Source of the DNA: JAGMES01 sp023128035
GTDB lineage: Bacteria > Bacillota > Halanaerobiia > DY22613
DNA length: 53,262 nucleotides
NCBI GenBank assembly: GCA_030627905.1
Contig: DAOVRZ010000024.1
Location: 1 to 53,262, forward strand
Reading direction: 5' to 3'
The translations under genes and the position numbers were made by a program. Below, in pieces: positions 43,443 through 50,708 of the stretch. The notes beneath the pieces are model-generated. The model was not told where the DNA came from. It saw only the letters and a program-made list of their open reading frames with translations, and searched no databases. Numbering within the stretch: the first letter of the stretch is position 1; each line of letters begins with the position of its first letter.

Positions 43443-43583
43443 ATGAAAGTTGATTTCTTCTATACATGGACCAAAAATAAAGAAACTCAAAGCGAATATA
43501 TGAAGAGTTTCAGTGGTGGATTCTGGCTACCAAATTTTTTCAAATTCCTAAAAGTCTTTTTTTCCCGCAGTTTAAAAGAATAG
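43443..43583 (+). CDS. possible 46-residue small protein, unknown
   Basis: ATG at 43443 is preceded by AAAGGGG at 11 bases and opens 46 codons, rich in Phe, Trp and Lys (FFYTWTKNK, GGFWLPNFFKFLKVFFSRS). The C-terminal half could be an amphipathic membrane-binding helix. A TTTTCCC/GGGAAAA hairpin overlaps the stop (about 43560-43590). No homologue is recognised. It is weakly supported because it sits in an otherwise repeat-rich gap. Confidence 0.35.
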   Translation: MKVDFFYTWTKNKETQSEYMKSFSGGFWLPNFFKFLKVFFSRSLKE

Positions 43584-43611
43584 TGGGAAAAGGTGGCGGT
43601 TTATTTTGCTA

Positions 43612-43718
43612 CCAGGCTAGTTATAAGCAAATAAAAAGATGGCAAAAATAAGTAACCTAAAAATATTTCCTAGTTACTTTTTTTACCATCAATTTATTTG
43701 CTTATCTCTGGTTATGGT
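43612..43718. repeat. hairpin repeat family copy B (MITE/REP-like) after dinB
   Basis: Inverted arms (about 43620-43659 and 43668-43710) pair imperfectly over some 35-40 bases around a centre near 43664. The arm ATAAGCAAATAAAAAGATGG matches copy A at 22529-22622 apart from small insertions. No coding frame is present. It lies 36 bases past the dinB stop and could also terminate it. Confidence 0.8.
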
Positions 43719-43754
43719 CACATATACACCAAAACCCAATCAGATCAACTATTT

Positions 43755-45002
43755 TTAATTATCTTTTTCTGGTACCCATAACTTTTTCCCTTTTGTACCG
43801 ATAAGTCTAGCACGCGTTACAGCATCTTCTCCAAAACGGTCTTTTAAATCATCCATAATTTGTGAAAGAATATCAGAATGTAAATCTACCTTTTCTTCAA
43901 AAAGAGACATCTGCTGATTTTCCTCACCAGCAATATTCGAAATGCTAATTCCCACTAATCGAAAAGATTTATTAAATAAATCTGTACTCCTTAACAAATT
44001 CAATCCTACCTCATAAATAGTTTGAGATAAATTAGTATTAGAGGATAAAGTTTTACTACGTGTAATTGTCTTAAAATTGGAATAACGTAGTTTGATATTC
44101 ACCGTTCTCCCCTTCATCTTAGATTTCCTTAGTCTTCTACCTACCTGTTCTGCTAATTTAAGCAAGGTAGTTTCTAAAAATTCAAGATCACTTGTATCTT
44201 CTTTAAAAGTAATCTCATTTCCAACAGATTTAGCTCCATAATGAGGTTCTACTTTCCTATCATCAATTCCATGTGCCAAACGATACAGACCAGGACCCAT
44301 TTTACCTAAATTAATCCTTAAAATTTCTGGATCTAGTTTTGCTAACATTCCTATAGTTTTTATTCCCTTTGAAATCAAGTATTCAGCTGTTTTCTGACCT
44401 ACACCCCAAAGGCGAGTAACTGGCAATGGCCAGAGAACCTCTTCGATCTTATCTTTTGTTATCACTACAAATCCATCAGGTTTTTCTAAATCTGAAGATA
44501 ACTTGGCTAAAAATTTGTTTGGAGCTACCCCCACTGACGCTACCAGATTAAGCTCTTCTTCTATCAAATCTTTAATTTTTAAACCAATCTCTACTGAATT
44601 CCCAAAAAGTCTTTCACAACCCTGTACATTCAAAAAAGCTTCATCAAGAGATAAAGGTTCTACTAAAGGTGTAAAGCGAAAAAAAATTTCTTTGATCTGT
44701 TTTGAAACCTGATTATATTTCCGAAGACTACCATTTAAATAAACACCTTCAGGACATCGACGATATGCTTCCCGTAAAGGCATAGCAGAATGGATACCAT
44801 ATTTTCGTGCTTCATAAGAACATGTTGAAACAACTCCCCTTGAATTAGGATCGCTCCCCCCCACAATCACAGGTTTCCCAATCAATTCAGGATTATCTCT
44901 TTGTTCAACCGCAGCAAAGAATGCATCCATATCCACATGGATAATATGACAGTCTTCTATTTTTTTTAAGTTTAATAATTTTTCTCGTTTTTTATCATTC
45001 AT
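43755..45002 (-). CDS. dinB: DNA polymerase IV (Y-family)
   Basis: DinB performs translesion and mutagenic synthesis. Motifs: HVDMDAFFAAVEQRDNPEL near residue 20 (first metal-binding Asp), SLDEAFLNV near 118 (second Asp-Glu pair) and the helix-hairpin-helix GVGQKTAEYLISKGI near 195, followed by a little-finger domain. Length is 415 residues. ATG at 45002 follows AAGGGAT. No LexA-type box is evident upstream. The preceding TPR gene is on the same strand 25 bases away. Confidence 0.94.
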   Translation of the reverse strand: MNDKKREKLLNLKKIEDCHIIHVDMDAFFAAVEQRDNPELIGKPVIVGGSDPNSRGVVSTCSYEARKYGIHSAMPLREAYRRCPEGVYLNGSLRKYNQVSKQIKEIFFRFTPLVEPLSLDEAFLNVQGCERLFGNSVEIGLKIKDLIEEELNLVASVGVAPNKFLAKLSSDLEKPDGFVVITKDKIEEVLWPLPVTRLWGVGQKTAEYLISKGIKTIGMLAKLDPEILRINLGKMGPGLYRLAHGIDDRKVEPHYGAKSVGNEITFKEDTSDLEFLETTLLKLAEQVGRRLRKSKMKGRTVNIKLRYSNFKTITRSKTLSSNTNLSQTIYEVGLNLLRSTDLFNKSFRLVGISISNIAGEENQQMSLFEEKVDLHSDILSQIMDDLKDRFGEDAVTRARLIGTKGKKLWVPEKDN

Positions 45003-45026
45003 AAGCGATCCCTTATTTCATACTTT

Positions 45027-45560
45027 TTATTTTATTTTAGCACATATGTTCTGCTTTTTCAAGTCATTGAATCGCCGAATACAGAATTCATTTTTTGGAT
45101 TCAAACACAACACCTCATAATATTCTTCTAAAGCCCTCAAATAATCACCAAAATATTCATTAATCAAACCCAGATAAAAATGTGCTTCCAAATCATTTTT
45201 CCTCTCTGCAACTCGTTTTGAAAACTCCAAATATTTTCTTTCATCTTCGAAAAGTTGAAGGTCGAATACTCTATCTCCAATGTAAACTTTTTCTTTATAG
45301 TCGGAATCAATTCTCTCATAAGGACAACTTTTTTCAAGTAATAGATTCATTTCCTTGGAACATTTCCTTAAATATCGGCAAAAAGAACAACGTCCATCAT
45401 CACCAATACCAACAATAGTAAATATAGACTCTTTAAAGTTAACTTTTGCAGATGTTGGCATTTCTCTTTTAACCAATTCAAATAATGAAATAAATTGAAT
45501 CAATTCATCTTCATCTGTAAATTGATATTTTAATGAACAGTTAGTTAGAAAATTTTTCAC
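45027..45560 (-). CDS. TPR-containing protein with a cysteine cluster, unknown function
   Basis: A 177-residue soluble protein starting at GTG 45560. The central part has four cysteines (58, 61, 67 and 79: CSFCRYLRKC then SCP) that could bind zinc or an iron-sulfur cluster. The C-terminal part contains one to two TPR-like repeats (HFYLGLINEYFGDYLRALEE, then CLNPKNEF). It is not a family I recognise. Its GGGAGGG ribosome binding site lies inside the 3' arm of a terminator-like hairpin, so its expression is probably conditional. Confidence 0.7.
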   Translation of the reverse strand: MKNFLTNCSLKYQFTDEDELIQFISLFELVKREMPTSAKVNFKESIFTIVGIGDDGRCSFCRYLRKCSKEMNLLLEKSCPYERIDSDYKEKVYIGDRVFDLQLFEDERKYLEFSKRVAERKNDLEAHFYLGLINEYFGDYLRALEEYYEVLCLNPKNEFCIRRFNDLKKQNICAKIK

Positions 45561-45565
45561 AAAAA

Positions 45566-45620
45566 AACCCTCCCAAAAGGATTAGAATATATTACATACT
45601 ATTCACCTTCTAAAAGGGTT
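45566..45620 (-). terminator. terminator-like hairpin sequestering an RBS
   Basis: Minus-strand AACCCTTTTAGAAGG (45620-45606) pairs with CCTTTTGGGAGGGTT (45580-45566) over 15 positions, several as G-T pairs, with a 25-base loop. Seven T follow, then the GTG start of the TPR gene. The GGGAGGG of that gene is inside the arm, so the hairpin could both end ybjQ transcripts and block translation of read-through RNA. Confidence 0.65.
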
Positions 45621-45633
45621 ATGAATTACTTAA

Positions 45634-45954
45634 TTATTCATCTTCAATAATCACTGCAGTACCATAAGCTAAAATCTCAGCTGCACCTTGCATAACCTGT
45701 GAAGTAGTAAAACGCACCCCAACTACTGCGTTAGCACCTAATCTTTTTGCATCTGCTACCATCCGATTAACTGCTTCTTCTCTAGACTCAGAGATCATTC
45801 GAGTATATTCTTTTACTTCGCCACCAACAATATTCCGTAAACTAGCCATGATATCATTTCCAATATGTCTTGCTCTTATAGTATTTCCTCGAACCATTCC
45901 CAATGTCTTAGCAATTTTCTTACCAGTTATTTTCTCAGTACTTACGATCAACAT
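45634..45954 (-). CDS. YbjQ-family (DUF74/UPF0145) protein
   Basis: About 106 residues of the YbjQ family: TTEK-like start (IVSTEKITGKKIAKTLGMV), then RARHIGNDI and the conserved RLGANAVVGVRF near 75. These form pentameric heavy-metal-binding-like folds of unknown role. Four ATG codons follow each other (45963-45952); with GGGGGAG ending at 45964 the third or fourth is best placed. The gene overlaps the end of the small membrane protein upstream. Confidence 0.88.
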   Translation of the reverse strand: MLIVSTEKITGKKIAKTLGMVRGNTIRARHIGNDIMASLRNIVGGEVKEYTRMISESREEAVNRMVADAKRLGANAVVGVRFTTSQVMQGAAEILAYGTAVIIEDE

Positions 45955-46159
45955 CATCATCATCTCCCCCTTTTATTCTTTCAAAAATCAATTTTGTGAT
46001 AATCATTAAAGCTCCCAATAAAACCATTATAAAACCAATTTTAAGAAGTAAAGGAATTCTCGCTATTAAATATAAATACTTAGCCAACTGGAAGGTAATA
46101 TAACCCCCACTCAAAACAATACCCATTAAAATTAGAAACGTAGCCAGACCTACTATCAT
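45935..46159 (-). CDS. small two-helix membrane protein
   Basis: A 74-residue protein with two hydrophobic segments (about 3-25 and 35-58) and a highly acidic end (GGDDDDVDRKY). ATG at 46159 follows GGAGG by five bases and shares an ATGA with the stop of the decayed HD gene. It overlaps ybjQ, so the two are probably co-translated. YbjQ genes are often beside small membrane proteins; the function here is unknown. Confidence 0.7.
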   Translation of the reverse strand: MIVGLATFLILMGIVLSGGYITFQLAKYLYLIARIPLLLKIGFIMVLLGALMIITKLIFERIKGGDDDDVDRKY

Positions 46160-46404
46160 GAATCCCTCCAATCTTTAATCTTCTCAGCAATTTCTGCTCC
46201 TCTTTCAGCATGACAGATACCAGTCCGTTCCTGTTCATTTCTGGCAGTATCATGTAAAATTCCTACCAGAATTAATAACTCTAAATCCTCCTCTCTTTCA
46301 GGTCTATTTTATAAAACTAGTTGATTCACACGTAGTGAATGATCAAAATCATAAGCTAAATCATTTTTATATTTCAAAATTCTAAAAATACCTCTCTTGA
46401 TCAT
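46156..46404 (-). pseudogene. degraded HD-domain phosphohydrolase
   Basis: In one frame from ATG 46404 the translation gives YDFDHSLRVNQLVL, an in-frame TAA (46311-46309), then EEDLELLILVGILHDTARNE and GICHAERGAEIAEKI. This is the H...HD pattern of HD-domain phosphohydrolases. The stop at codon 32 and the end after 82 codons, well short of a full HD protein, show decay. A simple substitution or read-through could restore the first part, but the missing C-terminus cannot be explained that way. Confidence 0.8.
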
Positions 46405-46451
46405 TTTCTCTGTTTTGCAAAATATTCCTGCAAATTATGGGCAAAAATTCT

Positions 46452-47552
46452 TTAAAATTTATTTCGTTTCATATCATGATAGCGTTCTAAAGCCAGTTCA
46501 ATCAATCGATCAACTAATTTTGGATAAGAAAATCCACTCGCTTCCCATAATTTCGGATACATACTGATCCTGGTAAATCCAGGTAAAGTATTGATCTCAT
46601 TTACCATTATCTTTTCAGAATGTTGTTCCATAAAAAAATCTACTCTCGCAAATCCCTGGCAGTCAATAGCCTGATAAGCCTGGATTGCTAATTTGCGGAT
46701 CTCTCCCATTTTCTCTTCATTCAATGGAGCTGGGATTAATAATCTTGAATCATCAGACAAGTATTTAGCTTCATAATCATAAAACTCTTTTGACGGAATT
46801 ATCTCTCCAGCAATTGAAGCCTCGTAAATGTCATTTCCAAGAACACTCACTTCCAGCTCTCGTGCATCTACAAACTCCTCCACAATCATTTTACGATCAT
46901 GTTCTGCAGCTTTTTTTAAAGCTTCTGGCATCTCTTCACGATTATGTACTTTGCTAATCCCTACACTTGAACCAAGATTAGCTGGTTTCACAAAACATGG
47001 ATATTCAAAGGTTTCCTCTAATTTATCTATCACTTTCTCCAGATCGGTTTCTAGAGCATGTCGGGTGACTACACTGTATTTTGCTTGGGGTAATCCCTTA
47101 ACAGCAAATAAATCTTTCATAATTGCCTTATCCATTCCAACAGCAGAAGCAGTCACTCCTGCCCCAACATAAGGCAAACCAGCCATCTCTAAAAGTCCTT
47201 GTAAAGTTCCATCTTCTCCAAAAGGGCCATGCAAGATAGGAAATACAAGATCGATTTTTATTTTTACACTAAGATCACCCTTTATTCCAACCAAATTCGA
47301 TTGACCAGGTTCAAAAACTAAAGCAATCTGTTCGCTTTCTGCTGCGCTCGCGTCGATAATCTTTCCGTCCTTAAGAACCTGAGTTGAAATTTTTGGTGAT
47401 AGCCATCTACCATCTTTAGTAATTGCAACTGGATAAACCTCATATTTATCTTTATCAATAGCTTGAAAAATAGAATTTCCAGACATGATTGAAACTTCAT
47501 GTTCACTTGAACGCCCTCCAAATAAAAGAACAAGGTTCTGTTTATCGGACAT
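46452..47552 (-). CDS. ddl: D-alanine--D-alanine ligase
   Basis: Ddl makes the D-Ala-D-Ala dipeptide used by MurF. ATP-grasp protein of 366 residues with LLFGGRSSEHEVSIMSG at the start, PILHGPFGEDGTLQG near 110 and NEINTLPGFTRISMYPKL near 325, characteristic of D-Ala-D-Ala ligases. ATG at 47552 follows AAAGGAGG by seven bases. It is divergent from perR and not in the dcw cluster. Confidence 0.95.
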   Translation of the reverse strand: MSDKQNLVLLFGGRSSEHEVSIMSGNSIFQAIDKDKYEVYPVAITKDGRWLSPKISTQVLKDGKIIDASAAESEQIALVFEPGQSNLVGIKGDLSVKIKIDLVFPILHGPFGEDGTLQGLLEMAGLPYVGAGVTASAVGMDKAIMKDLFAVKGLPQAKYSVVTRHALETDLEKVIDKLEETFEYPCFVKPANLGSSVGISKVHNREEMPEALKKAAEHDRKMIVEEFVDARELEVSVLGNDIYEASIAGEIIPSKEFYDYEAKYLSDDSRLLIPAPLNEEKMGEIRKLAIQAYQAIDCQGFARVDFFMEQHSEKIMVNEINTLPGFTRISMYPKLWEASGFSYPKLVDRLIELALERYHDMKRNKF

Positions 47553-47652
47553 CACTATACCTCCTTTTAGAAACATATATTTTTATAGATATTCATTAAC
47601 CTTGTTAATTATAAAATCTTTCCTCATAAATTCATAATCTCCTGCTTGTTTC

Positions 47653-47700
47653 TTGACATTTTGCTATTTTTATGCTACATTTAAATAGTAATTATTATTA
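47653..47700 (+). promoter_or_regulatory. perR promoter with PerR-like box
   Basis: TTGACA (47653-47658), 17 bases, TACATT (47676-47681). Immediately downstream TAGTAATTATTATTA (47686-47700) agrees with the PerR box TTATAATNATTATAA at 11 of 14 defined positions, suggesting autoregulation. Confidence 0.7.
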
Positions 47701-47748
47701 TTATTATTTGCAATAGTGAACTTATAGAAAAAGGGGGGGAAGACGCTT

Positions 47749-48153
47749 ATGACGAAGTCAACAAGTACACGAATGACAAAACAACGACAGGCAATCTTAA
47801 ACGTCTTAAGAAGTACCACATCACATCCCACTGCAGATTGGGTTTATGAAGAAGTCCGCAAAATTATCCCTAATATCAGCCTTGGAACTGTCTATCGTAA
47901 TCTAGGCATCTTAAAAAATATGGGTAAGGTATTTGAACTAAATTTTGGTAGTACTTATAGCCGCTATGATGGTAATCCTGAAAATCACTATCATTTTTGT
48001 TGTTCACAATGTGGTAAAGTGTATGATTTAAATTTACCTCTACTCGATTCTATAACTGAGGAAGCTGAAATTCAGTCAGGTCATAAAATTCAGAATCATC
48101 GACTCGAATTTTATGGAATTTGCAATGAATGCATGCGTTCTCCCAAAAACTAA
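47749..48153 (+). CDS. perR: Fur-family regulator, PerR type
   Basis: A 134-residue Fur-family repressor with a winged helix (residues 8-70) and a dimerisation domain. The PerR regulatory ligands are all present: His26, Asp74 (SRYD), His80 and His82 (NHYH) and Asp93 (VYDL). The structural zinc cysteines are 85, 88, 125 and 128. The aspartate at position 93 favours PerR (peroxide sensing) over Fur. ATG at 47749 follows AAAGGGGGGG. It is divergent from ddl and ends at a terminator. Confidence 0.9.
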   Translation: MTKSTSTRMTKQRQAILNVLRSTTSHPTADWVYEEVRKIIPNISLGTVYRNLGILKNMGKVFELNFGSTYSRYDGNPENHYHFCCSQCGKVYDLNLPLLDSITEEAEIQSGHKIQNHRLEFYGICNECMRSPKN

Positions 48154-48168
48154 TTACATTTTTAAGCA

Positions 48169-48205
48169 AGCAGATATTATTCTAAAGATAATATCTGCTA
48201 TTTTT
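48169..48205 (+). terminator. intrinsic terminator after perR
   Basis: AGCAGATATTAT (48169-48180) and ATAATATCTGCT (48188-48199) form a perfect 12-bp stem with a 7-base loop, followed by ATTTTTATTT. Confidence 0.88.
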
Positions 48206-48210
48206 ATTTA

Positions 48211-49149
48211 CTAAACGCTCCACATAGCTTGAATCCACTCCTCAACCCCTCCCTCATGACAATGAATTCGTTCAGAAAAAGGGAAAAGAGTGGCTAATTG
48301 CTTTGAAATTGGAGATACCAATTCTAAATGTAATCTATGATTCTTAATCAAACTTTCATCAATAATTTTCTTTAATTCCTCATCTCGAAAACTATAACCA
48401 ATCACCACTAATTTTTCTAATGTTAGTAACCGATCATAAAAGAATCTGAATAATTCTCCAAATGACTCTCGTTTTTTACGTCTAGGATATACCATCATCG
48501 AATACACGTTGGTCTGATTTAGAAATTCTAGCTTACCTCCTTCTTTTAAGATCGGAATTTTAATCCTCTCCCCTAATTCAGATTGATACCAATCAAACGA
48601 GCCATGCAGTTTATATAACTTAACCTGAAATTGTGAATTGAAAAATAACCCAGGATTCCAATTCATTAAAAAGCCATCTGTATATGGAACAAAGAATTCT
48701 TCACAAAGATTCTCAATCACCAAATCATAATTTAAAGAAAATATATCCAAAGCATATTGACTCTTTTTCAACCAATTAAAAAATGGATAAAGATAAACTA
48801 AATTTTCTTTTTTAACTTGACATTTATCATGTAAAAATTTCTTTAAAGATTTTATCAAAATTTTCGAACCTTTTGTCAATCCTTCAAGATCAATAAAATG
48901 AGATACAAAACCTTCTTTAGCTAAATGGGTAGTCAAACTGATCGGTATTTTTGATAAATCATAGGAGATTTCCATTAATAGTTCAAAATCTTCTTGAATA
49001 TCTGGCACTAAATATTTAATTTGATCGTAAATCCTTTTCTCTTCTTGTTGGAGGGTCTGAGGAAAATATCTCGCCAATTCTTTCATTATTGGAATTTTTG
49101 CCGGATAAGAAAACCCTGCTCCGATCAACAAAGCTGTATCTTTTTCCAT
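48211..49149 (-). CDS. stand-alone SIR2-domain protein
   Basis: A 312-residue protein with SIR2-type NAD-binding features: LLIGAGFSYPA (7-17), the FSLNYD segment (137-142) and KLHGSFDW with His182. This is the SIR2_2 subfamily seen in phage-defence NADases rather than a classical protein deacetylase; the zinc-binding cysteines of sirtuin deacetylases are absent. No partner gene (such as a TIR, HerA or Argonaute gene) is beside it. ATG at 49149 follows AAAGGAG. NAD hydrolysis or defence is inference from the subfamily. Confidence 0.75.
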   Translation of the reverse strand: MEKDTALLIGAGFSYPAKIPIMKELARYFPQTLQQEEKRIYDQIKYLVPDIQEDFELLMEISYDLSKIPISLTTHLAKEGFVSHFIDLEGLTKGSKILIKSLKKFLHDKCQVKKENLVYLYPFFNWLKKSQYALDIFSLNYDLVIENLCEEFFVPYTDGFLMNWNPGLFFNSQFQVKLYKLHGSFDWYQSELGERIKIPILKEGGKLEFLNQTNVYSMMVYPRRKKRESFGELFRFFYDRLLTLEKLVVIGYSFRDEELKKIIDESLIKNHRLHLELVSPISKQLATLFPFSERIHCHEGGVEEWIQAMWSV

Positions 49150-49168
49150 AATAAGCTCTCCTTTATTT

Positions 49169-50331
49169 TCAAAACTCTATCAATCTACCTTTAAACATAA
49201 CCAACTGTATTTTTTTTCGCCAGTCTCTATAATTTATATCTTCTACAATAGTTATATTTGCAACTTTACCAACTTCTATATTACCATATTGATCTTCAAT
49301 CCCTAAAGCAATTGCTCCATTTAATGAAATTGCCTGTAAAACCTCCTCTATTTTCATCCCATCTGCCAATAACTCTTTTAATTCAAGAAGATATTCTCCG
49401 TGCTGATTAAAAGGTGTTCCTGCATCTGTTCCGACAGCAATCCTACATCCTTTTTTATATGCTAATGCAAAAGATGCCTTATGCTCTTCAATTATTTCTT
49501 CTGCCTTCTTAACCATCTCCTCTGGCAATTCTTCGCGATGCTCTATAATTAATCTCGGAGCTCTTAAGGTTGGAATCAAGGTTACAGAATTCTTAATCAT
49601 CATCTCAATCATTTCCTCATTTAAACCAATTCCATGTTCTAATGTATCACCCCAGCTATTAGGGAGTTTTTAATTCCTTGTGTTCCTTCAACATGGGATG
49701 CCACTTTTCTGCTTGTTTTATGAGCTTCCTCTACAATTATTCGAATCTCATCGAGATCCAATTGGGGTGAACCTGGTATTGCGCCAGATGTTAAAATGCC
49801 ACCAGTTGCAATTACTTTAAGCAAATCTACACCCTTTTTAAGTTCCTCTCGAGCTCCTTTTCGCGCCTCATCTAAACCATCAACCTCTGTACTAATCTGA
49901 TAAATATGTCCTCCAGTCATAGTTAAGGCTTTCCCTGATGTATAAATTTCTGGCCCCTCAGTAATTCCTAATTCCACTGCCTTTTTTAATGATAATGCAA
50001 TATCCCCATCTCCACCTAAATCCCGCACGATGGTAACACCTGACCGCAAATGGTTACTTAAATATTGCGTTGCTCCTTTGATAGCTGTAAAAACAACCCC
50101 ATCATCCTGCCATTGTTTAATTGGATCCAAGCTTCCTGTTAAAGTCAAATGAACGTGAGCATCAATCCATCCTGGCAGAAGTAACCTTCCATGCAAATCT
50201 ATAACCTCTCGCTTAAGATTATCAAATCCTTTTCCGATTTCTTTAATTAACCCATCTTCGATCCAAATATCTTTTCCCTCTATAAACTCCATTTTCATAC
50301 TATCAAAATATCTAGCACCATGGATAATCAC
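49169..50331 (-). pseudogene. amidohydrolase (imidazolonepropionase/prolidase-like), frameshifted
   Basis: Two adjacent frames form one amidohydrolase. The 5' part (50331-49639) has the metal-binding DAHVHL (His59, His61), the lysine region LLKVIATGG and ASHVEG. The 3' part (open through 49612-49169) continues DTLEHG and has VGTDAGTP. At about 49646-49651 one base is missing, turning an expected AGVDTLEHG into AGVIH plus stop. All active-site motifs are otherwise intact, so decay is recent or the shift is a sequencing error. GTG at 50331 follows AAGGAGA. The substrate is unknown; relatives act on dipeptides such as those with proline. Confidence 0.85.
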
Positions 50332-50460
50332 TCTCAGTTCTCCTTTTTGCTTTAGTTTGACCCATATTTATTTTTTCATAATAAAAACCAGAGAAAAGAT
50401 ATTACCTGTTTTTAGCACTAGCAAATTTTGAAAAAAACTTAATTCTAGTCAGAAAGGTAA

Positions 50461-50489
50461 TTGACATAGTGGTCAAAAAGTTATATAAT
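50461..50489 (+). promoter_or_regulatory. consensus sigma-A promoter of the amylase gene
   Basis: TTGACA (50461-50466), exactly 17 bases, TATAAT (50484-50489). This is a perfect consensus, rare in this window, implying very strong expression when not repressed. The 5' leader is about 210 bases long and contains an extra AGGAGGTG at 50641-50648 with no start codon at a normal distance. Confidence 0.9.
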
Positions 50490-50544
50490 GTGCATATAAT
50501 GTAAAATCAGAATTCTTTAAATTTAACATTATATTTATTTTTTG

Positions 50545-50572
50545 AAGCTTGTGCAAACGTTTGAACAAGCTT
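50545..50572 (+). promoter_or_regulatory. 28-bp operator palindrome (cre/LacI-family type)
   Basis: A near-perfect palindrome centred on CG at 50558/50559 has core TGCAAACGTTTGAACA and only one mismatched pair across 28 bases. The core fits the catabolite-responsive-element/LacI-family pattern (TGNAANCGNTNNCA) except for one base. It is about 50 bases past the expected start of transcription, so a bound CcpA-like or MalR-like protein would act as a roadblock. Confidence 0.75.
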
Positions 50573-50708
50573 AATTTCTTTCCCTGTTTGAAAATTTAAT
50601 TAGAAAGTCTTTAGTGATATGTAGTTATTTCGTCAACTTAAGGAGGTGTTACAGCACTCGGTCAAACCTAGTTTTACAAATTTTTAAAAATCGAGGGGGT
50701 ACTATTTA

